23,988 nt of DNA from Baffinella frigidus (GCA_026770585.1 MU646583.1:287386-311373); one strand, 5' to 3'; positions 1 through 10,125 are shown, counted from the first letter of the stretch. Notes: generated by a model from the sequence alone, not told the origin. Made by a program: numbers and translations.

Positions 1-756
1 CCCCTCAAGCTCAGATCCAGATTCGGCGTCCGTTGACACCTCGCCCTGAGATTGAGATTGAGAGGCGATCTCGCCCTCGGATTCGAGGACGTGATCCACC
101 GAGGTCCATGCGTTTCCCGGGGGGGTACCGTATGCGATGTGTTTCAACCAAGAACATCGTGGGGATACGGTCGCCTCATCGTTCTTGTTTATCAAGACTG
201 ACAGGAGAAACGCTCGCCTCGCCGTTGTTGACATTTAGCGTTGAGTGTTGGGCGCGAGCTGGTCCAGCTGCGCGCTGGCACCAGTACAGTGGTACCTCGC
301 TCACAAGAAACCGTCTCCCCCTAGGACCCTTCAGTAGGACCATGCCTAAGACCCTATGGTGATTCTAGGGAGGGGGGCGCGGTTTCTTATGAGCGAAGTG
401 ACCCTGTAGAGACCATTTGGGAGTGCTCGAGCCAGGCAACTCTCAGCCTTCTGCATCTACAGCTGTTCATGCCGCCTTGCATGGAGGGGCACACCACCGG
501 TTGATCTCTTGTGTGTAATTAACATGAAAGCTTCCAACGGATCAATCGCTTACGCCCCCCCCTCTCTCTCTCTCGTGAGTGGCAAGCCCACACTGACTCG
601 CCTGCCTCCCCCCTCCTATACACCGCCCCCCTCTCGACGCCCCACCCCCCCCCCTTGTGACGCGCGCACTCGCGCGCCGCAGCTCCCCGTCAGCCCCCCG
701 AAATATATCGGGTCTGCAAGCTTCGGATGTTCACCCCCCACGCGCGGCCTCTGGTG
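1..756. other. Region downstream of the acetyltransferase stop codon
   Basis: No convincing gene. It holds a fold-back element (285-408) and C-rich, CT-rich low complexity (about 545-660). The 3' UTR of the minus-strand gene should lie at the right edge; no clear polyadenylation signal was seen. Confidence 0.5.
285..408. mobile_element. Fold-back (MITE-like) element, family A copy 1
   Basis: Imperfect inverted repeats of about 29 bp: 285-313 (TACAGTGGTACCTCGCTCAC...) and 380-408 (...GAGCGAAGTGACCCTGTA). The interior holds CTAGGACC and CTAGGG motifs. Related copies lie at 10018-10125 and 10191-10317. No coding capacity, so non-autonomous if mobile. Confidence 0.6.
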
Positions 757-1860
757 CTAGCCAGAATTGCCGCCCGAATGGCTCTTCGAGTACTTAGTCT
801 TGGGCGAAGAGCCCTTTGGGCCCTTGGATGCCTTGGAGTCGCTGCCCGCCACGGAGCCCCCCGAACGCGCCAGCTGCTCGTTACGCACCTGCCGCCCCAG
901 CAACCCAACCACTTGCCGTCACACACTGCTGCCGCGCCCCCCCCCCCACCCCCCGCAAGCGTCTTCCCCGGCACGCCGCGTTTCTACCTCTTTCGGGGCG
1001 GGCGTGAAGGATTCGGCGTTGCACGCATCAAGGGGAGAAAGGCGCGGATGGGCCGGGAGAAGCTTCTACCATGCAATATCAACGCCCGCGTTGCTGTTGC
1101 GAGCATATCTACTCAGTTTTTACAAGGGGTAGGGCGGGGGGAGAACCGTGTGGCATAGGACCATGGATGCGTACTGCGCGTGCGCGAGGGTGCCGAAGTT
1201 GAGCGACTGGTCCTTGAGGAACTTGATGCAGTCTGTGCGGTTCGCCACTGCGGGGCACGGCGGCACTGGTTGCCCCTGCGAAGCCAGACATCAACACTGT
1301 CACTTTTCGGAAGGCTGGGGGCTGTCAAGGTCGTTTCTGCGGGCAAGGGTGGGGGGTTGGAGTGGCGGCTTGGAGTGGCTTCGAGTGGGAGGGTGCGGCG
1401 GGAAGGGCGGGAGACCTTGTCGGGGTCTTCGTGCACCGGTTGGACGTACCTGCCGTGGAGGGAAGAGACCCAGGGTTCAGCCACTACGGTCAGAGTGTCA
1501 AGGGGGGGGTGGGGGGTAGTGAGAGCAACGCCGCGTGACCGCGGGGAAGTGTCGGAAATAGTGTGGGTTGCGCATGGGCAAAGGCGCAGCGGGGGAGAAC
1601 ATGGGAATACACCGGATGGTGGGTGCTGCAGCGACGTGCGGGTCTGAGTGCGTGCACGACGCCATTCCCAATCTGAAAGGGAAAAAGAGGTTTGGCAGAG
1701 AGGGGGGGGGTGGGGCGCGTTACCCCCGTTGCGCGAGCGCGGCCACCATGAAGGTCTGGGTGAAGCAGCCGTGCGTGTACTGCCAGTTCTTGCTGCCCAC
1801 GCCCTCGACGAGCAGCGCGGTGTTCACGGCGGCGTTGGTCGTCGCGCCGTCCAGCCCCTC
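757..1860 (-). CDS. Acetyltransferase gene: post-HAT exons, 34-nt micro-exon and terminal exon
   Basis: Exon 1860-1724 (EGLDGATTNAAV...SKNWQYTHGCF, donor GG|GTAACG) is followed by a 34-nt micro-exon 1449-1416 (YVQPVHEDPDK), which alone restores the phase to exon 1275-1147 (VANRTDCIKFLKDQSLNFG, AHAQYASMVL). The last resembles plant HAC DTRQAFLSLC...YDTLRRAKHSSMMVL. Terminal exon 888-757 encodes a Ser/Lys/Gly-rich tail ending SKSHSGGNSG and TAG (759-757). The protein thus stops where ZZ and TAZ2 would begin in animal and plant homologues. Confidence 0.7.
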
Positions 1861-4800
1861 CTGTCATCCGATACCAGACAGGTTATCATCCAATAGAGGA
1901 CAGGATACGAGACGGTTGGCATCCGCCGCACACGCTCAGCTCAGTGAGGCGCTAAGAGGAAGACACCGAGGACGCTCCGTGCGGCGCGACGAGGCCGCCC
2001 AGGAGGCTCAGTCAGGCCGACGCGACGTGCCCCCCACGGCGGGTGCTTGGGGACACACGGTCCTGAGGCTGCTCCCCTCCGCGAGGGATCGACGCTGATC
2101 GACGCTGATCGACGGAGCGAGCAAGGGAGGGAGGGAGGGAGGGAGGGAGGCATGGAGGGAGGGAGGGTGCAGGGTGCAGGGGTGGACCTCGAAGAGGGAG
2201 CGCGGGATCATGCCGGGCGGGAACTGCGCGTCCTCCTGGCGATGCGACTGCCTCTGGTCGGTGATCACCCCCATCCCCTGGGCGGTTTCCAGCACCCGGT
2301 TGAACCACGCCCTGCCGGTGCGGGATTGTGTCACGGGGGGGACATGGTCATTGCGTCCATGGGCATCGCGCACGCCGGGGGTGGCGGCGGTCGCGCGGTG
2401 TTATGGGGGGGCGGTGTCAGGCTCGCAGCTCGGCGCACGAGGCTCGTGTGACGCTTGAGAGTGGGGGGCGTTTGCGCAACCGGTGCGCTTTCCAGAAGCC
2501 CGCAAGGTGCAAGGACCCTAACACGCCCGGGTTCGTGGAGAGGGCTCCGGTCGGGGCTTACAAAAGGTGAATGTTGAGGCGGAGGCGGAAGGGGACGGAG
2601 CGAGGCGCGAAGATGTAGTAGTCGGGGTCGTCCGGTGGCGGCACCAGAAGGTGGCTGCTCGTATCACAACATGCTTCGTCAGTAGGAGCAGGGGAGCGAC
2701 ACGAGGGTCAGTCGGGAGAAGCTGCACGCATGGCGGCGCAGGGATAATTTGCCACGTGCCTGTCCTCGAGTCCAGCCACAGGACAGCGTGCGAGCTTGGG
2801 ATACATCGCATACCTGTAAACAACCCCCTAGACAGGCCAACCGGGACTTTCCACGGAAGGGTCCGGTGACCGGCTTTGGCGGGATTGCATCAAGCCTAAA
2901 GGTCCTATAGGAGCTTCGCCGAGAGTGACGCGTCTACCTCTCTCGGGGGATGGGGGGGGAGGCGCATGGGATCAGACGCTGGGCGGAGTGTGGGGGGGGG
3001 CGCGCACATGAATCGGAACCCGCGGCTGGCGATGAACGCGCAGTAGGTGTGCATGATCGAGGTGGCACATCGCTGCCGATCGATGCCTGACAGCCCCGCC
3101 CACACCTGCTCGAAAAAGGCAAGGGAGGTGGGCGTCAGCGGGCGAGCCGAAAGGGGGAGGGGGGGGGGCGTCAGCGGGCGAGCAGGCTGCGGAGATGGTG
3201 GTGTAGCCCTGTGTGCAACGCTTTTGGTGCCTCTCGAGGTTGGTGCGCCCTGGTCTGGGGGGTGAGGTTCGTGAAACATGGCGTGGCGGGCTTGACGAGA
3301 AAGTCTCCCTGGGGTTCCACACCTCTCTCTCACCGCTAGCGCTAGCAGCAACGATGCTTGCGGGTGTGGCGGCATCTCCCATGAAGCGAGACTTCATCAT
3401 CATCTCGCTCTCTCTCTCTCGCGAGATCCGCAGCCGCGATCGGTGCCGGGGAGGCAGGAGGGACGTGGGAGCAGGGACGGGGGAGCACCGGAGGCGAGTC
3501 GAGGCACTCGACGTAGGCGCGCGCTGCGTACCGAGGCGCCGCATCCACCGCGTATTCGTGCACGTACATCCCGAATATTACCTGGCGCACGCAGCAGAGA
3601 AATGTCAGAGATAATCGACCGAGGCCGAATCGCTAGCTCGGACCAGTCCAACTTCCAGACAGTATCGGTAGAGAGAACGCCAATCGCATTCTCAGGCCGC
3701 ATTCTCAGCCTGAGCCAACAGCAAAACAAATTCTCGGCGCCCCCAGCCTCCGCCAGAAGCAAATCGAGGTCCCCTTCGCAGCCCACAGCGGATCCAACCA
3801 GACAGCTTCAGTGTGCAAGGCGGAGGAGGGTGGGTGCGGAGGGTTTGGGGGTTTTGGTTTTGTTTTGGGGGGGTGTGGTTTCTGGTTTGTGGGGTTTACC
3901 ACGTCCGCCCCGCCGATGTTCTGGAATGCCGCGATGAACTTCTTGAGAAACGGCACCTGCGGGTTCAGGGTTTAGGGTTTAGCACACGACTGGTACCACA
4001 CCGTTGACTCACCATCAACGCGAGCGCGGCCGCATGCTGGTGCAACATGGCGCACACGCATCAACCGCCAAGGGAGCGAGTCATTCCCCGCTGGCCGCAG
4101 CGCACGGCAGCGCCCCCCGCTGCAAATGCAAGAGCGAAACATAAGTCAACACAGGGCTCCATGAAAGCAAGGTCGGGTGCATGGCTAGGCACCTTGACCA
4201 TCGCCCCACCGCTTGCCGCCCCAGCTGTCTGTGTCGGGTCGGAGGCAGGGGGTGCGTGCGACCACGGGGCCTCCACGGCCGACGCTGGCACTGACGAGAA
4301 GGAACTGCCGAGGGATGCTCAGTGAGGTTAGGATGGTGCACGGCTGCCACACCAAGGTGCGGGAGGTGCTGCTCATGGTGAAGTGGTTTCTCGATGCGCT
4401 GGATGTTCCTCGCAGGCGAACCCTCCCCACGGGTGCTACGCTGGCACGCTGTGAAGATTCCAGATGGTTATCTTGTCAATCCAAGAGTGAGGCAAGGGCG
4501 GAAGATGTCGAAAGCGGATGCTAGACTGCGGTCCAGAACGAACGCTCAGGCACAGCGGGAGGGCGCATCGAGGACAAGGGGGCGCGCACCGTGTGCAGCT
4601 CATGACCTTGACCACCACCGGGGTGCCCAGACCCATCGCTTGAATGTTAGCCGTGAGCGCGTCTCCCAGGTCAGTGCCCGCCACGCCCATGCTCCATCTC
4701 GATTCCCCCCCGGCCCCGCCCCGCAACCCTGGCACCCCGACCACCTCCCCGTCCGAGTCCATGGACATGCCCGGGAACCAGCGGTTGTCCGGCTGCTGCC

Positions 4801-7227
4801 CGGCGATTTCGTAGATGGCGCCTTGGGCTTCGTCGGTCCGCTTCGTGTCGAGCGTGGGGTGATGATACATGTGACCCTTGATGCTGCACACAAAGGACAC
4901 ACACTGTTTCAGTTTGTGCGCCACCTTCCACACCCAGAGTCGCCCCTCCATCATTCAAGGAATGCGGCTTTCCAGGCAGTGGTGGTAGCCCCCCGCGCAC
5001 GCTCCTTTCCGCACGCGCACGCGCTGCCCAAGCGTGAGAGACACGCTACAGACAAAACCCGGAGGACGCGCCTGTCACAGGAGGCGTGGATGGCACCTGT
5101 CCGTGCTTGACGAGTAGGAGTACGACTGCGCCGGGGCCTCGGCGTTGGAGTGCCCCCCGTGCCCGATGGGCTGGAACGACACGCTCGGCGAGAAGGCGCT
5201 CAGCGCCGAGAGCGCGGCCGTCTGGTCCTGCCGCGCTCGCTTTGCGTCTGCCTTCGACAAGGCCGAACCGCGCTTCCCTGCGAGCACACATGAGGGGGAG
5301 GGGGTCAGGGGTCAGGGCCCGGGTGCCTGCCGGTCAGGGGTCAGGGGTCAAGGCCCGGGTGCCAGCACTGCCCCCATGCACGATGCAGCTGCGCTTGTGC
5401 CGCTCCGCCCCGCACCAGATTCCCACGTCCTCCCACAAGGTGTCGACAGACGGTGACGCACCTTTCACTTGCGAGGGCGTGTGCGGGCGCTTGCGGTTCG
5501 AACTCCGAGGCAGCTCCGACAGCACCTGGTCGCCCTCCTCGCACTCGTCCAGGTCGTTGGTGGGCGAGTTGTCCTTGCCTGCAGACTCTGACCCCGACCC
5601 CGACCCAGTGCCCTGGGAGCTTCCGCACCCTGACCCCCCGTTCGAGGAGCCATTGCCGTTTGAGCTGTTGCTTTCGCCGCCGTTGGATGAGTGTCCGTTG
5701 GAGGATTGCCCATGGGAGTCACTCGTTCCACTCGCTGAACCCATGTAGCCCTTCTCCTGCAGGACGCACACGCTCCGTCAGACGCCGGCCAGGCTCGAAT
5801 CGGAAAGCTCTCATCTCAGTGCACAATCGGCTTCTGTAATCCCGTGCAACGACGCAATGCCACGTGCGGGGGACTAGCATGCAGAAAATTCAGAGACGAT
5901 GCGAAAGTGAAGCAGGAGAACATCTCTCTTGGTAGGCCGCAGCGAACCAATCGCGGGAGGTTCCATGCCAACCAGTCCGAGCGAGGGCAACGCCAACAAG
6001 GATAGTGTGAAACCAAGGGCGTCGATGCGGTGCACCAGCAAGGGTGGGGCAGTACCGTCGAGCCTTTGTCGCTATCCGAGCCCCCCCCCGGCTCCTGCTT
6101 GACCCGAACGCCCCTGCCCAATCGGAGCCACGCCGGTTCAGAAAGTCTGTTCCCGTGGCAACCACTTTCCACTCCCAACGAACGAGATGCACACGGCGAC
6201 GGGGGCTGGATCGAGGACTGACCTGCGGCTTGCCGCGTCGTCTGGCGCCACGGACGAGAGGCTGCCGCTTGGGGCGTCGCTCGGTGAGGACAGCGTGTCG
6301 CTCACGTGCCTGCGACGGAGCCAACGTCTCGTCTCAGCGCTCACTTCCCTTTTTGTGGCAAGTGGTCGTGGCCATGGACTCCTCAAAAAGCAAAGGTGCG
6401 CACCGGCGGGGATGGAGGGGGGGGCGGGGTGCAAGGTATGTTGGGCTGCTGCTGAGGCGAAAGCACGGAGTGCCCAGGTGCTTGCGCACCAGTGGACGCT
6501 GTGGAATGTGGACGCGTGCTTCAGGCGAGGGTATGGCAGGGGGTGTCTCACCCGGTAGAGCAGCTTTCTTCTCCGAGAATCATGGACAGCGACTTGCTCT
6601 GTCCTGCATAGATGCCCTGTGCGGTGATGGCGTGTCAGCCAGTGAGCGGCGCCGTGTCAACGTGGGTGCAAAGGAGGCCAGCTCAGGGATGCCGGTGAGT
6701 GTTGCGGGGGGGGTTGAGGGCTTCGGGGGGGGAAGACGGACCAGAAATGCGAGGAACGAGTCCGTTCCAAATTTCTGTTGTAGGTGAGAGGGACGTCAGC
6801 ACATCGAGGTGGGGCGCTGGACCACAGACAACAATGCGTAACTGTTGATGAGGAATCAGGATTCTCGGTTTCGCTGAAGTCGCTCTCTGTGTCCTCGAAA
6901 CTGAAACTGGAACCCACAAGCGACAATTGAAACAGCATCTGGCAGATGGACCATGACACCGGTACGGTAAGAGCTTTGGGTTCGCTGCAGGCCGGCGATC
7001 TTGGTTGGTTTGCCGGCCAAAACAAGTCTTTTGCCCTGCCATAACAAGAATGTGGATGGGGTTGCCGTGCCCACCTTTTCCCTCCAATGCTGCAGGCACG
7101 TCTGGATGGCCAACCTCGCCCCATCTGGCACCTCCTTCAGCGACTTCTCGAAAGACTCCGAGGTGAAGGGGTATGGGTACGAGTCGTCGAGGCTGAAGCC
7201 TCCCCTTTGCTCTTCTCCCCAGGTCTG
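757..7227 (-). CDS. CBP/p300-type (KAT3) histone acetyltransferase homologue, multi-exon, 5' end unknown
   Basis: The family transfers acetyl groups from acetyl-CoA to histone lysines in the nucleus as a transcriptional co-activator. Exons in transcript order (high to low coordinates): 7227-7075 (tentative), 6309-6223 (tentative), 5756-5462, 5277-5097, 4883-~4607, ~4371-4296, 3956-3900, 3581-3489, 3105-3008, 2654-2562, 2311-2188, 1860-1724, 1449-1416, 1275-1147, 888-757 with stop TAG. From 4296 down, every junction has GT..AG and matching phase. Joined residues track the p300 HAT fold: FIAAFQNIGGADV then VIFGMYVHEY (p300 FAFEEIDGVDV, FFGMHVQEY), YVECLDS (YISYLDS), PPPDDPDYYIF (CPPSEGDDYIF), AWFNRVL (EWYKKML). 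The C-terminal block resembles the stretch after the HAT in CBP and plant HAC proteins. No ZZ, TAZ2 or bromodomain is seen in the window. The start codon was not identified. The family call is firm for 757-4883 and weaker upstream. Confidence 0.72.
2095..2166. repeat. CGACGCTGAT direct repeats and GGGA microsatellite
   Basis: Tandem CGACGCTGAT units followed by about ten GGGA units, within the intron between acetyltransferase exons 2311-2188 and 1860-1724. Confidence 0.8.
2188..3956 (-). CDS. Acetyltransferase gene: catalytic HAT core exons
   Basis: Five exons, all phase-consistent: 3956-3900 (donor GTG|GTAAAC), 3581-3489, 3105-3008 (donor AT|GTGCGC), 2654-2562 (donor TTTT|GTAAGC), 2311-2188 (donor GAG|GTCCAC). 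The LDS motif of the p300 substrate/CoA loop is present (YVECLDSPP). Known catalytic positions differ: p300 Tyr1467 in EWYKKML aligns with Phe in AWFNRVL; Trp1436 in HIWACPP aligns with Leu in IHLLVPP; Arg1410 appears to align with Ala. Function as an acetyltransferase is therefore uncertain. The acceptor at 3957 is immediately preceded in the transcript by CCCTAAACCCTGAACC, a short telomere-like tract. Confidence 0.75.
3128..3186. repeat. Short tandem duplication GGGCGTCAGCGGGCGAGC
   Basis: Two copies separated by a G-rich run, inside the acetyltransferase intron just upstream (in the transcript) of exon 3105-3008. Confidence 0.75.
4296..4883 (-). CDS. Acetyltransferase gene: exons entering the HAT domain
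   Basis: Exon 4883-~4607 starts after acceptor TGTGCAG (IKGHMYHHPTLDTKR...) and ends near NIQAMGLGTPVVVKVM, matching the p300 stretch that leads into VRVV. Exon ~4371-4296 gives TSRTLVWQPCTILTS, then SIPRQFLL, aligning without a gap to p300 TVEVKPGMKSRFVD and on to the next exon. Donor CTC|GTCAGTG. The junction between these two exons cannot be written as GT-AG in frame: both sides carry the 12-bp direct repeat CATGAGCWGCAC. In-frame options would be a GA-AG intron or a junction inside the repeat. Confidence 0.55.
5097..5756 (-). CDS. Acetyltransferase gene: Ser/Gly/Asn-rich linker exons (5756-5462 and 5277-5097)
   Basis: Exon 5756-5462 (acceptor CCTGCAG, donor AAAG|GTGCGT) encodes a low-complexity Ser/Gly/Asn stretch, then an acidic patch (DLDECEEGDQ) and SSNRKRPHTPSQVK. 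Exon 5277-5097 (acceptor CTCGCAG, donor CAG|GTGCCA) continues in matching phase with GKRGSALSKADAKRARQDQ and a Ser/Ala-rich tail ending SYSYSSSTD. Phase also matches the next exon at 4883. Such disordered, phosphorylatable linkers are usual between the domains of KAT3 proteins. The intron between them holds a tandem GGGGTCA-rich repeat near 5290-5355. Confidence 0.6.
5288..5362. repeat. GGGGTCAGGGGTCAGG tandem repeat
   Basis: Two units of GGGGTCAGGGGTCA(A/G)GGCCCGGGTGCC beside the acceptor of exon 5277-5097. Confidence 0.75.
6223..6309 (-). CDS. Candidate basic linker exon of the acetyltransferase gene
   Basis: Bounded by acceptor GTCGCAG and donor CAG|GTCAGT, 87 bp. In the phase-0 frame that fits both neighbours it encodes a strongly basic stretch (ERRPKRQ, ARRRGKPQ) that could act as a nuclear localisation signal. 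A second frame is also open and Ser-rich (SDTLSSPSDAPSGSLSS), so the reading frame rests only on phase agreement. Confidence 0.35.
6310..7074. other. Probable intron of the acetyltransferase gene
   Basis: 765 bp between the exon at 7075-7227 and the candidate exon at 6223-6309. No exon, repeat or RNA gene was recognised in it. Open frames here show no protein-like composition. Confidence 0.4.
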
Positions 7228-7512
7228 CTGCGACTGCCAAGCGGCCACCAGAGGTCAGCACCATACCGTCGACCCCTACCGAGAGCACTGCGAATGCCAA
7301 AAAAGAATCATCCTGCAACATGCACCAGAAACCCCCACGCCCACCCCGCGTGTTGCTCCGCCCGCCACGGACCCGGCCTTCATTGCAACCAGGTACCTCC
7401 CAACCAGGTACCTCCTGGCCTGCCACCCGGGCTTCAAAGGGCACGTCTGGCCGCCCAGTTGACTTCGACGCAAGCCCGGGGATGGGCACACCATGTTGTG
7501 CGCAAAACGCTC
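7013..7512. repeat. Left arm of a 0.5-kb inverted duplication
   Basis: Near-identical in reverse complement to 9254-9747. Differences are few point changes and a short tandem repeat of GGAGGTACCTGGTT present only in this arm. Similarity stops at about 7013 (after the CCGGCAAACCA motif) and 7512 (after GCAAAACGCT). Confidence 0.9.
7075..7227 (-). CDS. 51-codon exon inside the left arm of the inverted duplication
   Basis: Acceptor CAGCAG (a NAGNAG pair, so the exon may start at 7227 or 7224), then 51 open codons beginning QTWGEEQRGG and ending CLQHWREK, then donor AAG|GTGGGC. The frame leaves in phase 0, which fits the phase-0 start of the exon at 6309. That supports, without proving, its place as an upstream exon of the acetyltransferase gene. 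No domain recognised. An almost identical exon lies on the other strand at 9525-9677. Confidence 0.5.
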
Positions 7513-7648
7513 CGACTTCTCGCACCCGGCTCCGCGGATCAACCGCTCTTCACTAACGCGCGCCCGTCCTATGGAGAGGTTTAGGAGGCGAGGAGATTGA
7601 GGAGATCGCCGAGGAGATTACGAGTCGCGTCCAGTTTGTATTGAAAAA

Positions 7649-7709
7649 ATGGTGTAGTAAAAACACGAGATTGCCAATCTCCTCACAATCTCGCGTCTTT
7701 ACCACACAT
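7649..7709. repeat. Fold-back, CACGAGATTG arms
   Basis: Arms 7649-7673 and 7686-7709 are imperfect reverse complements (ATGGTGTAGTAAAAACACGA against ATGTGTGGTAAAGACGCGA), followed on both sides by GAGATT repeats. Confidence 0.7.
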
Positions 7710-8050
7710 TTGTCTCTGGTCAGATTCGTGACAGGAGATTTTTTGTTCTAAAGTCATTTCCTCTGGGCGCCTGCAACTTTCGCCAATTTCAGAACATTTG
7801 ACTAGTTTGACAACAAGCTCCATAAACAGTGAAACAGTGAAGCCTCACCAAGCAGACTGATGACATGGCGGCGTCCGCGCACATGCCGGCATTCGAGCCT
7901 CCTCGCAATGTCCCGGAGGCATTCCATACTCCTCGCAACGAGGGCCTACTCCTCCCCGCGCCCACCCCGGCGCTGATTCTGCTCGTTCTTCTCCGCGTGC
8001 CCCCAGATGGCGTTTTCTGGGTCGAGGGGGGCACTAGGTGAGCCACAGGC

Positions 8051-8074
8051 TGCGCCCATCTGGGGCGCAGCAGG
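8051..8074. repeat. GC-rich stem-loop
   Basis: GCTGCGCCC and GGGGCGCAGC separated by a few bases. Role unknown. Confidence 0.6.
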
Positions 8075-9051
8075 CGAACGATTTTGCCACGCATAGTGCA
8101 TGCATTCTCTGGGAGCTCGTGTGCGAGTGAAGACTGTTGATCAACGCTGCAAGTGTCGTGGCAGAAGCTCCTTTCGTGTCCTCACCTCCGCCAACCTTCC
8201 GCCCCGTTCCACCCTTCCTTTCCCGCGCTCAGATCCTTGCTTCCTGTGGCCCACACAGCCTATGTGCAGCATCGACGCACACTGCAGTGGACGTGTGAGA
8301 GGCCGCAAGTTCTCCAAGAACGTCCTCCCCAGAATGTTTTTGGGAAACTAATGGTTGGGAGAGAGAGAAGCGAAGCGGGATCGAGCGCCTGACTGGGCGA
8401 GCTCCAAGCTGAGCGAGACACACCCATCGCAGCTGATCCCGTGTCGCTTTCCCAGCACACCGCTGCACGACGTTCCTTTGGCAACGTAACGACGTTACGT
8501 TGTTGCTGCAATGTTACTCGAGTCTTAGTGATCGGCCTATTTCCTAGGTCTCTGAGGCTGCTTCGCTCGAGTGTATTGCCTTGGTGCCGTAGACTGCATG
8601 CGCATCCCCCGGCCTCAGGGTACTTGGTTCCAAGTCTTGCGACCCGGCACCCGCGCAGTTCAGGCTTGGGCTGTGAGCTGCAACTACATTGTAGGGCACC
8701 TTTTTTCTAGACTTCGCAGGTGCACAGATTCAGTGTCGTAGGAGACGCGCTGTTTGTAAGCCTCACCGCCGCATCCCTCCCCCCCCCTTCCGCTGCCTTT
8801 TCCTTCTCCGTGCTCAGATACTTGCAAGGCGAGCAAGGCCCGCATTGCCCGCACGCTGCTGCCAACTAAAAGGGTATCTGGTCTATCCCTTAGGTGCCCG
8901 TAGGGCAAGTGTTTACCCTAACTCGCCCTAGGCAGGTTCTAGGACCATACCGCAGTGGGGGGGCGCCTACTGGGCACTTAAGGGCTAAGAAACCATAACT
9001 TACTTAAGAAGACAGCACCAATTTTGGGTCCCCGTTTTGTTAATTTAGTGC

Positions 9052-9087
9052 AAGAGGGTTGAATAAATCTTGAGTTCAGTCAACCCT
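9052..9087. repeat. Stem-loop AGAGGGTTGA / TCAACCCTCT
   Basis: Perfect 10-bp stem with a 16-nt loop in otherwise featureless DNA. Confidence 0.65.
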
Positions 9088-9253
9088 CTGGAACTAAGTT
9101 AAAAAAATAGACACCGACCGATGCCGGAGCACCTCAAATCTGAAAGCGCAGAAACACGGGATTTGACAGTCAGCTCCAGAATCTGCGATGGCAGAGGTAC
9201 CCCTGTAGATCCGCAACAGCGTGCGAGCAAGGCCTTGCAACTTACTAGCGTTT

Positions 9254-9747
9254 TGCGCACAACATGGTGTGCCCATCCCCGGGCTTGCGTCGAAGTCAAC
9301 TGGGCGGCCAGACGTGCCCTTTGAAGCCCGGGTGGCAGGCCAGGAGGTACCTGGTTGCAATGCAGGTCGGGTCCGGGGCGGGCGGTAGAGGCGGAGCAAC
9401 ACGCGGGGTGGGCGTGGGGGTTTCTGGTGCATGTTGCAGGATGATTCTTTTTTGGCATTCGCAGTGCTCTCGGTAGGGGTCGACGGTATGGTGCTGACCT
9501 CTGGTGGCCGCTTGGCAGTCGCAGCAGACCTGGGGAAAAGAGCAAAGGGGAGGCTTCAGCCTCGACGACTCGTACCCATACCCCTTCACCTCGGAGTCTT
9601 TCGAGAAGTCGCTGAAGGAGGTGCCAGATGGGGCGAGGTTGGCCATCCAGACGTGCCTGCAGCATTGGAGGGAAAAGGTGGGCACGGCAACCCCATCCAC
9701 ATTCTTGTTATGACAGGGCAAAAGGCTTGTTGTGGCCGGCAAACCAG
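9254..9747. repeat. Right arm of the 0.5-kb inverted duplication
   Basis: Reverse-complement partner of 7013-7512, with the exon and its splice sites preserved. Confidence 0.9.
9525..9677 (+). CDS. Inverted second copy of the 51-codon exon
   Basis: Acceptor CAGCAG, 153 bp open, donor AAG|GTGGGC. The protein differs from the 7227-7075 copy at one residue (GKEQ instead of GEEQ), although flanking intronic sequence has small indels. No neighbouring plus-strand exons were found, so it may be an orphan exon copy and not part of a gene. Confidence 0.4.
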
Positions 9748-10017
9748 GGGGGCTCTGTTGCACGTTGCAGAAACCTGTGGCTGGCGGGCGCGGCGTGCCT
9801 GGCTTCGACACCCCGCTCCCCTCGCCTTCATCAGGTTATGGACCTGCCGAGGCACCTGCGGACCGGGCGCCCTAGCGGACCTCCCCCCTTAGTTAGTCCA
9901 GCGACCAGCACACAGCAACCTCGGCATCTGGGGATGGCGCAGCACTCGTGCGACAGCACGATTCGGGTAGCCATATTTCATCAATCACACTGTGCGCCCG
10001 AAGAACCTTTCTCCCAT

Positions 10018-10125
10018 GGGTACCTCGCTCACAAGGAGTCGCGCGCCCCTCTAGGACCACCGCAGGTCCATAGATTTAGGCCTACAGCAGGGTCCTAGGA
10101 GAGTGCGGCTCCTTGTGAGCGAAAC
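10018..10125. mobile_element. Fold-back element, family A copy 2
   Basis: Left GGGTACCTCGCTCACAAGGAG and right CTCCTTGTGAGCGA arms, interior with CTAGGACC and GGTCCTAGG. Same terminal motif as copy 1. Confidence 0.65.

Larger units (their letters stand above)
7513..9253. other. Spacer between the two inverted arms
   Basis: No convincing gene. It contains fold-backs at 7649-7709, 8051-8074, 8891-8983 and 9052-9087, and a short palindrome AACGTAAC-GAC-GTTACGTT near 8485. A weak minus-strand exon-like stretch near 7940-8030 (PENAIWGHAEKNEQNQRR) could not be given supported splice sites. Confidence 0.45.

Noticed and set aside
6044-6787. 247-codon plus-strand ORF
   Set aside because: No domain, Arg/Gly-rich composition typical of chance frames in GC-rich DNA.
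7001-7462. Long plus-strand ORF, and its partner on the minus strand at 9296-9811
   Set aside because: Antisense shadows of the conserved exon in the two inverted arms; the exon strand has proper splice sites and the better composition.
7940-8030. Minus-strand exon (PENAIWGHAEKNEQNQRR)
   Set aside because: Protein-like but splice sites and phase link to neighbours could not be established.
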